Shown here one piece after another: positions 6,692-13,604 of a stretch of 16,039 nucleotides of DNA (position 1 is its first letter; each line of letters starts with the position of its first letter). The DNA comes from DASYAE01 sp036501535 (GTDB taxonomy: Bacteria; Actinomycetota; Actinomycetes; Streptomycetales; Catenulisporaceae). The stretch is from contig DASYAE010000280.1 in NCBI GenBank assembly GCA_036501535.1, forward strand, positions 1 to 16,039. Direction: 5' to 3'. The notes under the pieces were generated by a model. That model had not been told where the DNA came from, searched no databases, and saw only the letters and a program-made list of their open reading frames with translations. The position numbers were made by a program, and so were the translations under genes.

Positions 6692-6964
6692 CGTGTCTCC
6701 CTGGCTGAACGGTGATCTGGTTTCACCAGAGAGAGCATCAGGTCGCACTGGTGCCAACAGTTTTCGGCGGACCGGTTTCAGAAGGGCGGCCTGGCAGGGG
6801 CTCGCGAAGTGACGGGCTGCGGCGCCCTGCGGCGGCCTCGGGCAGCGCTGGGACTCGTGGGATTCGGGGTCGCTAGGGTGGCTTCCGGCCTACATTTGCT
6901 GCGAACCGGTCTTGTGGGACGTGGCTGGTGACCTAACGTGCCCGTGCTGTAGCACAATGGGCTC
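6692..6964. promoter_or_regulatory. Divergent intergenic region
   Basis: These 273 bases separate the leftward propeller gene from the rightward methyltransferase gene and must hold both promoters. CTGGT/ACCAG (6717-6729, 3-base loop) lies 26 bp from the propeller start, and TTGGCA is present on the minus strand at about 6752-6757 as a possible -35. On the plus strand GTGCT/AGCAC (about 6945-6956) lies directly before the methyltransferase start, which has no clear ribosome binding site. No gene is seen. Confidence 0.4.
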
Positions 6965-7783
6965 ATGGATCGAGTGGAGATCGCGGAGATGGCGCTCAGC
7001 CTGCCCGAGATAGACCCGGACCAGCCGACGCCGGCTCGTATCTACGATTTCTGGCTCGGCGGGTCGCAGAATTTCGCGGCGGACCGGGAGCTCGGCCGAC
7101 GGGTGGCGAAGACGCTGCCCAGCCTGCCTGCGGCCGCTCGGGCGAACCGTGCGTTCCTGGGGCGGATCGTGCATCACCTGGCCGCCGAGCGCGGGGTCGA
7201 CCAGTTTCTGGACCTCGGCTCCGGGGTGCCGACCATGCGGAACGTGCACGAGGTGGCGCGCGAGGTCAATCCCCGCGCTTCCGTCGCGTATGTGGATGTC
7301 GACCCGGTGGCCGTGGAGCACGCGCGGGCGCTGCTGTCCGGTGTCGAGGGTGTCTCCGTGCTGCTGGCTGATCTGCGCCGGCCGGACATGGTGCTGCGGC
7401 ATCCGCTGCTCGCCGAGACGCTTGACATGGACCGGCCGGTGGCCGTGCTGATGTTCGCCGTGCTGCACTTCATGCCGCAGGGCCGCGAGATCGTCCAGGC
7501 GTACGCGGACGTTCTTGCCCCGGGCAGTTTCGTCGCGCTGTCGCACGCCGAGACGCAGGCCGCGACGTCGCAGGAGCAGGCCTCCGCGGCGACGGACTAC
7601 ACCAAGGCCACCGGGGTTGCCGTGGTGAGTCGCACTCCGGCGGAACTCGCGGAGCTGGTGGAGGGGCTCACGATCGAGCCGCCCGGCGTAGTGCCGATCC
7701 AGCAGTGGGGCACCGAGCCCGGCTCGGCCGAAGCCGAGCAGGCCGAGATGCGTATGCACGGGCTGCTGGCCCGCAAGCTGTAG
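6965..7783 (+). CDS. SAM-dependent methyltransferase of the DUF574 family
   Basis: This 272-residue protein matches the actinomycete-expanded DUF574 (Methyltransf_19) group. The signature start PTPARIYDFWLGGSQNFAADRELG (about 22-45) is followed by NRAFLGRIVHHLA. The SAM-binding motif I is FLDLGSGVPT (81-90), and VAYVDVDPVAVEHAR (108-121) contains the acidic residue for the ribose. Then come LLADLRRPDMVL and AVLMFAVLHFMP. Members modify small molecules in secondary metabolism, or have no known substrate, and are often present in many copies per genome. ATG 6965 is used; ATG 6992 would also keep the conserved domain. No Shine-Dalgarno sequence is visible, so translation may be leaderless. It appears to be a single-gene unit. 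Confidence 0.9.
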   Translation: MDRVEIAEMALSLPEIDPDQPTPARIYDFWLGGSQNFAADRELGRRVAKTLPSLPAAARANRAFLGRIVHHLAAERGVDQFLDLGSGVPTMRNVHEVAREVNPRASVAYVDVDPVAVEHARALLSGVEGVSVLLADLRRPDMVLRHPLLAETLDMDRPVAVLMFAVLHFMPQGREIVQAYADVLAPGSFVALSHAETQAATSQEQASAATDYTKATGVAVVSRTPAELAELVEGLTIEPPGVVPIQQWGTEPGSAEAEQAEMRMHGLLARKL

Positions 7784-8171
7784 CGCAGCGCAGGGTAGGG
7801 CAGTGCAGCGCAGGGTCTCGGATCGGTCTCGGTCCGGTTCGGCGGCGCGGTCCGAGTGACGGCCTTTGCCCTCTGACCGCCGGTGACATTTCATGGGGTT
7901 TCGGGAATCCGTTATCGCGCCGAAAACCGGTCGCCGCGACCGTGTACCGGCCGCCACAATTCCAGGACGCACAAACCGACGGAAACGACTGCCGAGGGAT
8001 GTGGATCACCCGGGCGGTGTCGGCTCGGAATTCGAGTCCCGCACACTGTCATGGTCTGCTTCGGCGCGCCCACGAATGCGCGTCACCGCAGGTCAGGCCC
8101 GGATCGGAGATACCCGCCGCACCCTTCGGCAAAGCCTCGAACAACCTTGCGAGGTAGATTGGAGGGAGCGT
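7784..8171. other. 388-bp intergenic region
   Basis: No gene is supported here. The first part has a 12-bp direct repeat, GCAGCGCAGGGT, at 7785-7796 and 7805-7816. GCGGTC (7847-7852) and GACCGC (7875-7880) could form a weak terminator for the methyltransferase gene. The remainder presumably carries the promoter of the next gene. The frames crossing it lack a ribosome binding site. Confidence 0.4.
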
Positions 8172-8918
8172 ATGGAGGCCGGTGGGAACCACGAAGCCTC
8201 CGACATCGTCCGTCGATTATTCACCGTTCGCAACGGATCGCTGCTCTTTCTCGCGTTCTGTGTCGGAGCCACCCTGGTCAGCGTCGGAATCACCCTCGTC
8301 CTGGCGCACCTGCTCGGCAGGTGGGGCAACGGGATGGGCCAGATCGGCCAGATCTTCGAGTCGGTCAACGCGGCGTTCTCCGGCCTGGGCTTCATCGCCC
8401 TGGTGGTGACCTTCCGACTGCAGTACGACGAACTCGTGCTCCAGCGCCTGGAACTGGGCAACCAGCGCGAGGCGATGGACCGGACCCAGACCGCGCTGCA
8501 CCGCAGCGCCGAGGCCGACATGCGGATCTGCCACATCGAGCTGGTCCGGATGTCGCTGGAGGACCAGGACCTCGCCGAGGTCTGGCCCGGATTCCATAAC
8601 GGGCTGTCCGCGAAGACCGCCAAGCAGCACGCTTACGTGAACCTCATCGTCCAGCACCACCGGATGATGCACAGCACCGGCTTCCTGGACGACGACGACG
8701 TCCGCAGCACCTTCGGGCACCTGCTCTCCAGCCCGGTCGTGCGGGACTACTGGGAGGCCGGCATGGCCGCCCGCGGGATCGCGCCGCGGGCGCAGAAGCC
8801 CGAGTCGGACTTCAACGCGCTGGTCGACCGCGCTTACCGGGAGACGCGGTCGCCGGCGGACCAGGTCGGCGCCGACGTCATCGACCTCGGGATCAGGCGC
8901 CAGTCCGATGCCGTATGA
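8172..8918 (+). CDS. Membrane-anchored protein, DUF6082-like
   Basis: This 248-residue protein resembles the actinomycete DUF6082 group, whose function is unknown. Two hydrophobic segments lie near the N-terminus: GSLLFLAFCVGATLVSVGITLVLAHLL (about 22-48) and AAFSGLGFIALVVTF (about 67-81). They are followed by a likely coiled coil, RLQYDELVLQRLELGNQREAM, and a cytosolic helical domain with RICHIELVRMSLEDQDLAEVW and a short DDDD turn. The typical DUF6082 layout, two transmembrane helices followed by a helical domain, fits. The start is ATG 8172, eight bases behind GGAGGGAG; frames opening further upstream have no such site. It is a single gene ending at a strong terminator. The link to DUF6082 is from memory of the pattern. 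Confidence 0.75.
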   Translation: MEAGGNHEASDIVRRLFTVRNGSLLFLAFCVGATLVSVGITLVLAHLLGRWGNGMGQIGQIFESVNAAFSGLGFIALVVTFRLQYDELVLQRLELGNQREAMDRTQTALHRSAEADMRICHIELVRMSLEDQDLAEVWPGFHNGLSAKTAKQHAYVNLIVQHHRMMHSTGFLDDDDVRSTFGHLLSSPVVRDYWEAGMAARGIAPRAQKPESDFNALVDRAYRETRSPADQVGADVIDLGIRRQSDAV

Positions 8919-8950
8919 GGAGCGGGTCGAGTTGAGGTTGAGAGAGGGTC

Positions 8951-8995
8951 GGCCGACGGGCCGGCGGACAGTGTGGCTCCGCCGGCCGGTCGGCC
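8951..8995 (+). terminator. Strong terminator of the DUF6082-like gene
   Basis: An 18-bp stem (8951-8968 with 8978-8995) carries a single G-G mismatch and a 9-base loop, followed by CCGATTT. It starts 33 bp after the stop codon. This is among the strongest hairpins in the window. Confidence 0.85.
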
Positions 8996-9015
8996 CGATT
9001 TCGCTGAGAGCAGAA

Positions 9016-9041
9016 CCGGCCCGGCCACCTGGCCGGGCCGG
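9016..9041. promoter_or_regulatory. Perfect 26-bp inverted repeat before the regulator gene
   Basis: CCGGCCCGGCCA (9016-9027) and TGGCCGGGCCGG (9030-9041) are exact inverse copies separated by two bases. The right arm ends 18 bp before the GTG start of the regulator, just ahead of TACGCT (9049-9054), a possible -10. As an RNA hairpin the loop is tight, so a DNA operator in the promoter is as likely as a second terminator. Confidence 0.6.
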
Positions 9042-9059
9042 GCGCTCTACGCTGAAGAG

Positions 9060-9782
9060 GTGAACAGCCACGAGCCGAACCGCCTCAGCCTCGTTCCGCT
9101 GCGCCTGACTCCGCTCGCGGACGGACACCGTCCGGTCGCCAGGGCGGTCGGCTTCACCGCCGTGCCGTCGTCGAAGCCTGTGTCGGTGCGGCAGCCGGTC
9201 GCGGGTTCGGCCCGGTCGGCGTCGGCGCGGGAGCCGCTGTGGCGCGACGTCGTCGGGGACGTGCTGCGGCGCGAGCGGCTGGCGCAGGCGCGCACGCTCA
9301 AGGACGTGGCCGACACGGCCCGGATCTCGATGCCCTATCTCTCCGAGCTCGAGCGCGGCCGCAAGGAAGCCTCCTCGGAGGTCCTCGCGGCCGCCGCGCG
9401 GGCGCTCGGCCTGGGGCTGGCCGACCTGCTCGGGCTCGCCCAAGCCGAGCTGGCCCGGCTGAACGGCGAGGGCGACGCGGTTCCGGCGCGGGTCCCGGTG
9501 CCGCTTTCCGGCCCGGCCGGCGGGCCGGGCGCCGCGCCGCTCGCCGGATCGGCGAAGGACGGCGCAGGCGCGAAGCCGGTCCGGCTCGAGCCGCCGGCGG
9601 CCGCGGTTCCGGCCCTGGCCCCGGCTATCGCAGACCACGGATCCGGCGCCGGGCCGGATCGCGCCGGCCGCGGTGCCGAAGCCGTGGCGACGGCTGTCTC
9701 CGAGGTGCATTTGAGCGTGCGGGCGGCTGGTACGCCGACGCTGCTGGCAGCTTGGCGTGGCACGATGAGTCTCGTGGCTTGA
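9060..9782 (+). CDS. popR: XRE-family regulator of Clp protease genes, PopR/ClgR-like
   Basis: The 240-residue protein has a helix-turn-helix (about 64-122, VVGDVLRRERLAQARTLKDVADTARISMPYLSELERGRKEASSEVLAAAARALGL) very like ClgR and PopR, the actinomycete activators of clp genes. The recognition helix block YLSE(L/V)ERGxKEASSE is characteristic. A variable N-terminal stretch (1-60) and a long Pro/Ala-rich tail (about 137-210) flank it. The last residues are MSLVA, resembling the Ala-ending C-terminal tags that ClpXP recognises; PopR of Streptomyces lividans is known to be degraded by ClpP through its terminal residues. GTG 9060 is used because it lies after the hairpin and a possible -10; it has only GAAGAG directly before it, so it may be leaderless. 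It faces a clpP pair, as popR is found near clpP3-clpP4. Confidence 0.75.
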   Translation: MNSHEPNRLSLVPLRLTPLADGHRPVARAVGFTAVPSSKPVSVRQPVAGSARSASAREPLWRDVVGDVLRRERLAQARTLKDVADTARISMPYLSELERGRKEASSEVLAAAARALGLGLADLLGLAQAELARLNGEGDAVPARVPVPLSGPAGGPGAAPLAGSAKDGAGAKPVRLEPPAAAVPALAPAIADHGSGAGPDRAGRGAEAVATAVSEVHLSVRAAGTPTLLAAWRGTMSLVA

Positions 9783-9935
9783 CGCCGGCGTGCCCGGTTC
9801 CGCCGGTTCCGCCGGTTCGGTTCTCGTTCCGGCGCCAGATTCCCGCCGCGGTCATCCCGGCGGCGAGGCCCGTGCCGCACGCGTCGTCGCTTCGTCGCGA
9901 GCGGCGATCGCGGCCGCGGGTCTTGCGCGGCGTGC
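9783..9935. terminator. Convergent 3' region between the regulator and clpP genes
   Basis: These 153 bases separate the ends of two convergent units. There is a short run of CCGGTTCCG-like repeats near 9795-9820 and GC-rich potential stems around 9845-9870 (CGCCGCGG with the GGCGGCG that follows). I cannot assign one clear terminator. Confidence 0.3.
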
Positions 9936-10544
9936 TCATGCCGGTGCCAGCCGCTGGCTGATCACCTGGTCGGCCAGGCCGTAGGCGACCGCGTCCGGCG
10001 CGGTGAAGACCTTGTCCCGGTCCATGTCGGCGCGCAGCTCCGCGGTCTCGTGGCCGGTGTGCCGGGCCAGCACCGCCTCGACCTGGTCGCGTACCCGCAG
10101 CATCTCCTTGGCCTCGAGGCCGAGGTCGGAGACGGTGCCCTGCCGCCCGCCCATGGCCGGCTGGCCCAGCAGCACCCGCGAGTGCTCGAGCACGTAGCGC
10201 CGGCCCGGGCTGCCCGCGGCCAGCAGGACCGCCGCCGTGGACGCCGCCTGCCCCACGCAGTAGGTCGCGATCGGCGAGCCGATGAACCGCATCGTGTCGT
10301 AGACCGCCATGAGCGAGGTGAACGAGCCGCCCGGCGAGTTGATGTAGAGCCCGATCTCGGTCTCCTGGCTCGCCGACTCGAGGTGGATCAGCTGCGCGAT
10401 CAGGACGTTGGCGACGTCGTCGTCCAGCTCGGAGCCGAGGAAGACGATCCGGTCGGCCAGCAGGCGGCTGTAGAGGTCGTAGGCGCGCTCGCCCTGCGGG
10501 GTGCGCTCGATCACGGTGGGGATCGTGTAGTGGGCCACGGTCAC
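9936..10544 (-). CDS. clpP4: ClpP-family protein lacking the catalytic histidine
   Basis: The 202-residue product is ClpP throughout: GLYINSPGGSFTSLMAVYDTM, the nucleophile block GQAASTAAVLLAAG (S102), the handle helix (about 136-160) and RADMDRDKVFTAPDAVAYGL with D173. However, RVLLGQPAMGG (124-133) has Gly127 where ClpP normally has the catalytic His of the (I/L)(M/I)HQP motif. The codon is GGC, at least two changes from a His codon, so a sequencing slip is unlikely. The subunit is probably inactive or dependent on its partner, forming a mixed ring with the upstream ClpP. Its GTG start overlaps the upstream stop by four bases (GTGA); GTG 10538 is an alternative. The symbol follows order in the operon and is tentative. 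No clpX or clpC is adjacent. Confidence 0.85.
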   Translation of the reverse strand: MTVAHYTIPTVIERTPQGERAYDLYSRLLADRIVFLGSELDDDVANVLIAQLIHLESASQETEIGLYINSPGGSFTSLMAVYDTMRFIGSPIATYCVGQAASTAAVLLAAGSPGRRYVLEHSRVLLGQPAMGGRQGTVSDLGLEAKEMLRVRDQVEAVLARHTGHETAELRADMDRDKVFTAPDAVAYGLADQVISQRLAPA

Positions 10545-11212
10545 AGTCCGATCCGGCGCCGCGTGCCCACCGGCCGCACGTCCTCGAGCGATTCGACGAC
10601 CTGGTCCACGATGCCGTACTCCTTCGCCTGCTCGGCGGTGAACCACCGGTCGCGGTCGCCGTCCCGGGAGATGGTCTCCTCGCTCTGGCCGGTGTGCCGC
10701 GCGGTGATCCGCTCGATCGACTTCTTCAGGTACTCCAGGTTCTCCGCCTGGATCGCGATGTCGGCGGTGGTGCCGCCGATGCCCGCCGACGGCTGGTGCA
10801 TCATGATCCGCGCGTTAGGCAGCACGTAGCGCTTACCGCGGGTCCCGACGGCCAGCAGGAACTGGCCCATGCTCGCGGCGAAGCCCATGGCGAGGGTGGC
10901 GACGCTGTTCGGGATCAGCTGCATCGTGTCGTAGATCGCCAGCCCCGCGGTTACCGAGCCGCCCGGGCTGTTGATGTAGAGGCTGATGTCGGCCTTCGGA
11001 TCCTCGGCGGACAGCAGGAGCAGCTGCGCGCAGACCCGGTTCGCGGAGACCTCGTCGACCTGGGTGCCGAGGAACACGATCCGCTGCAGCAGCAGCTGCG
11101 CGGCCAGGTGGTCGTCGAAGCGGTTGGACGGCGTGTTGTCGTCCTGCGCTGTCACAGCGCTGGCCGTCGATCTGCCGGGTGTTTGATCCCAGCCGAAGAT
11201 GAGTGCGGTCAT
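10541..11212 (-). CDS. clpP3: ATP-dependent Clp protease proteolytic subunit
   Basis: The 223-residue protein is an intact ClpP serine peptidase, the chambered core that degrades proteins unfolded by ClpX, ClpC or ClpA. Visible parts are RIVFLGTQVDE, LYINSPGGSVTAGLAIYDTM, the nucleophile block GFAASMGQFLLA (S114), IMMHQPSAG (H139) and ISRDGDRDRWFTAEQAKEYGIVDQV (D184), so the Ser-His-Asp triad is complete. The variable N-terminal 35 residues could include a propeptide. ATG 11212 has GGAGGACCG directly before it; the frame is open further upstream only by chance. It is the first gene of a coupled pair with the degenerate ClpP. Absence of a following clpX and presence of a PopR-like regulator point to the second actinomycete clpP locus (clpP3-clpP4) rather than clpP1-clpP2. 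Confidence 0.9.
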   Translation of the reverse strand: MTALIFGWDQTPGRSTASAVTAQDDNTPSNRFDDHLAAQLLLQRIVFLGTQVDEVSANRVCAQLLLLSAEDPKADISLYINSPGGSVTAGLAIYDTMQLIPNSVATLAMGFAASMGQFLLAVGTRGKRYVLPNARIMMHQPSAGIGGTTADIAIQAENLEYLKKSIERITARHTGQSEETISRDGDRDRWFTAEQAKEYGIVDQVVESLEDVRPVGTRRRIGL

Positions 11213-11290
11213 CGGTCCTCCGGTTCCGGTGCGGTGCGCTGGCTTGGCCCTTTCCACTCTCGGGCCGGCCGCGCGGGCGCGACAGGCTTC

Positions 11291-11305
11291 TCGGCCCGCG
11301 GCAGA
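11291..11305 (-). promoter_or_regulatory. PopR-box-like operator upstream of the clpP pair
   Basis: TCGGCC-CGC-GGCAGA matches 11 of 12 specified bases of the Streptomyces PopR box as I recall it (TCTGCC, three bases, GGCAGA). It lies 79 bp before the clpP start, a suitable place for an activator. ATTCGC-CCAAA-GCC at 11305-11318, sharing one base, resembles the ClgR motif GTTCGC-N5-GCG with two mismatches. Binding is inferred. Confidence 0.5.
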
Positions 11306-11351
11306 TTCGCCCAAAGCCGAACCGGGCCGGGCGGTGCGGGACAATCGGTTC

Positions 11352-12095
11352 GTGATCGTCGAACGCCTGTACGTAGAAGACGCTCTGGTCGACGCCGGGG
11401 CGCGCGAGCGGTGGCCCTTGACCGTGCCCTGCGTCGCCGCGCTGGCACAGGACGGGCTGGAGCTGAAACAGCCGGTCACCTTCCTGGTCGGGGAGAACGG
11501 TTCCGGCAAGTCCACCCTGGTCGAGGCGGTGGCCGAGGCGTTCGGCCTGGACGCGCAGGGCGGCCGGGCCGGCCGGAAATACGCCAACGACCGGCCGAAG
11601 ACGCCGCTCGGCCGGATCATCCGGCTGGATCTGACCCGCGAGGGCGCCAGGATGGTCACCGGTCCGCGCACCAAGCGCAAGGGGTACTTCCTGCGTGCGG
11701 AGACCACGTTCGGCTTCGCGCAGGCCGTCGCCGGGCTGCCCGGCTACTGGCCGGAGAACCTGGCCACGCGCAGCCACGGCGAGGGCTTCCTGGTCATCTT
11801 CGAAAGGATGTTCCGGGAGCCGGGCCTCTATCTCATGGACGAGCCCGAGGCCGCGCTGTCCTTCACCTCATGCCTGCAGCTGGTCTCGCTGATGCACCAG
11901 CTCGGCCAGACCGGCGCGCAGGTGATCTGCGCGACCCACTCGCCGGTCCTGGCCGCCACGCCCGGCGCCGACATCATCGAGGTCGGCGAGCACGGCTTCC
12001 GCCGGTGCGCGTGGGGCGAGCTCGGCCTGGTCGACCACTGGCGGCGCTACATGAGCGAGCCGGACACATATCTACGGCGGCTGATCGGGCTCTGA
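11352..12095 (+). CDS. Predicted ATPase of the COG3910/ABC-like AAA group
   Basis: The 247-residue protein has the compact SMC/ABC-type ATPase fold of the group described as predicted ATPases (COG3910). Walker A is GENGSGKST (47-55), a signature-like motif is RSHGEGF (140-146), Walker B is LYLMDEPEAALSF (159-171) with Glu164 as likely catalytic base, and ATHSPVLAA (195-203) carries the switch His196. There is no membrane segment or transporter partner, so it is a soluble ATPase of unknown function. GTG 11352 is chosen because the protein homology starts there. Six bases before it is GACAAT (11340-11345), so the transcript may be leaderless, and GTTCG/CGAAC (11348-11364) forms a palindrome across the start. 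It is divergent from clpP and could share its regulation. Confidence 0.8.
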   Translation: MIVERLYVEDALVDAGARERWPLTVPCVAALAQDGLELKQPVTFLVGENGSGKSTLVEAVAEAFGLDAQGGRAGRKYANDRPKTPLGRIIRLDLTREGARMVTGPRTKRKGYFLRAETTFGFAQAVAGLPGYWPENLATRSHGEGFLVIFERMFREPGLYLMDEPEAALSFTSCLQLVSLMHQLGQTGAQVICATHSPVLAATPGADIIEVGEHGFRRCAWGELGLVDHWRRYMSEPDTYLRRLIGL

Positions 12096-12124
12096 GCGAG
12101 CCGGGCGCCGCCGGCCACGCAGCC

Positions 12125-12139
12125 CTGACGCGGCGTCAG
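12125..12139. terminator. Small hairpin between convergent genes
   Basis: CTGACG and CGTCAG flank CGG, and CGCCGC (12106-12111) can also pair with GCGGCG (12130-12135). Located between the ATPase stop (12095) and the MFS exporter stop (12136-12138), which it overlaps. Weak as a terminator. Confidence 0.35.
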
Positions 12140-13524
12140 TCGCCGTGCGGGTCGGGGATGAGCGTGCCGATGGCCGAGCCGAGCACGAAGGCGATTCCGG
12201 CGACGACCATGGCCGGCCGGAAGCCGGAGTAGAAGTCCGATCCGCGGGCGACGAAGGCGCCGAGCAGCGCGATGCCGATCGCGCCGCCGACCTGCCGGCT
12301 GGCGTTCAGGACGCCGGAGGCCAGCCCGCTGCGCTCCGGCGGCGCGCCCTCGACCGCCGCCGAGGTGACCGCCGGCATCGTGATCGAGATGCCGAGCCCG
12401 GCCGCCATCATCGGCACGACCAGCACGAGATACGGCTGGTGGCCGCCTAATGCGGCCATGACGACGAAGCCCGCCGCGCCGATCGCCATGCCCGCGACCA
12501 CCGGCCGGCGCGGCCCCATCCGGCTGTTGGCCCGGCCGCCGAACCAGGAGCCGAGCGCGATCACCGCGGTCTGCGGCGCCAGCGCGAGCCCGGTGACCAG
12601 CGCGGAGTCGCCGCGCGCCTGCTGGAAGAACAGGGTTATGACGAACAGCTGGCCGTAGAAGCCGAGATTCATCAGGCAGCCGATCGCGGTGGCCGCGGAC
12701 AGCTCCCGGCTGCGGAAGACGCCGAGCGGGAGCATCGGCTCGGCCCGGCGGCCCTCGACGGCGAGGAACGCCGCGGTCGCGGCGGCGAAGGCGGCGAACC
12801 CGGCGAGCGCGCCGACCGACGTCCAGCCGGAGCGGCCCGCCTCGACCATGCCGAAGGTGACCGCGGTCAGCGCGACGATGCCGAGGATCTGCCCGGCGGC
12901 GTCGAACCGCCCCGTGCGCCCGTCTGTCCGGCCGTTGTGGATCCAGCGGTGGCCCAGCACCAGGCCGACGACCGCCACCGGGATGTTGAGGAAGAAGATC
13001 CAGCGCCAGCCGAGCGTCGTGGTCAGCACGCCGCCGAGCACCGGGCCGCAGCCGGAGGCGAAGCCGCCGACCATGCCCCAGAAGCCGATCGCAATGGCCC
13101 GGGTCCGCCGCTCGTGGTAGCTCGCCTGGAGCAGCGAGAGCGAGGCGGGTACCAGCAGCGCCGCGCCGATCCCCTGGATCGCCCGCATCGTGATCAGCAT
13201 CGGCAGGCTCACCGAGAAGCCGCACAGCGCCGAGGCGCCGGCGAACAGCGCCAGCCCGACCTGCAGCAGCCGCTTCCCGCCGAGCCGGTCGCCGAGCCAG
13301 CCGGCCGAGAGCAGCAGCCCTGCGAAGACGACCGTATATGCGTCGACCACCCACTGCAGTCCGCTCACCGACGCCGAGAACTCCCGGCCGAGCTGGGGCA
13401 GCGCGACGTTCACGATCGTCGCGTCGACGATCACCATGAACCAGCCGAAGCAGACCGCCGCCAGCGGCCGTGCGTCGAAGGTCTGCGCCTCGCGCTGCGT
13501 ATCGCGGCTTGTCTCCAGGGCCAT
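12136..13524 (-). CDS. MFS exporter, DHA2 (14-TMS) family
   Basis: The 462-residue membrane protein is a major facilitator of the drug:proton antiporter DHA2 type (EmrB/QacA-like). The first helix ends in VDATIVNVALPQLGREF (family motif D1). GWLGDRLGGKRLLQVG is motif A in the loop between helices 2 and 3. GMVGGFASGCGPVLGGVL is the antiporter motif C in helix 5. A large number of hydrophobic segments follow, with a charged midpoint RTDGRTGRFDAAGQ. It probably expels toxic compounds or a secondary metabolite by proton exchange; the substrate is unknown. ATG 13524 has no strong Shine-Dalgarno sequence. No regulator of the TetR type that often accompanies such exporters is beside it. The gene is complete. 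Confidence 0.9.
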   Translation of the reverse strand: MALETSRDTQREAQTFDARPLAAVCFGWFMVIVDATIVNVALPQLGREFSASVSGLQWVVDAYTVVFAGLLLSAGWLGDRLGGKRLLQVGLALFAGASALCGFSVSLPMLITMRAIQGIGAALLVPASLSLLQASYHERRTRAIAIGFWGMVGGFASGCGPVLGGVLTTTLGWRWIFFLNIPVAVVGLVLGHRWIHNGRTDGRTGRFDAAGQILGIVALTAVTFGMVEAGRSGWTSVGALAGFAAFAAATAAFLAVEGRRAEPMLPLGVFRSRELSAATAIGCLMNLGFYGQLFVITLFFQQARGDSALVTGLALAPQTAVIALGSWFGGRANSRMGPRRPVVAGMAIGAAGFVVMAALGGHQPYLVLVVPMMAAGLGISITMPAVTSAAVEGAPPERSGLASGVLNASRQVGGAIGIALLGAFVARGSDFYSGFRPAMVVAGIAFVLGSAIGTLIPDPHGD

Positions 13525-13604
13525 ACGGTTCGGTTGCCCCGATCGGCCGACCTATGCGGGCCCGGCCCGGACCGGTCCGATAGCCGCGGGCGCCGGGTGC
13601 CGCC

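Noticed and set aside
8025..8046. A T-arm-like sequence (TTCGAGTCCC) suggesting a tRNA
   Set aside because: No matching T-stem, anticodon arm or acceptor stem can be folded around it.
8217..9710. A 497-residue minus-strand frame
   Set aside because: It runs antisense through the DUF6082-like and regulator genes with Arg/Gly-rich, non-globular composition; a GC-driven shadow.
10541..11707. The 388-residue frame as a long ClpP with an N-terminal extension
   Set aside because: The extension is antisense to the divergent ATPase; ATG 11212 has a good ribosome binding site and gives normal ClpP length.
10694..12232. A 512-residue plus-strand frame across clpP and the ATPase gene
   Set aside because: Arg-rich shadow frame without any recognisable domain.
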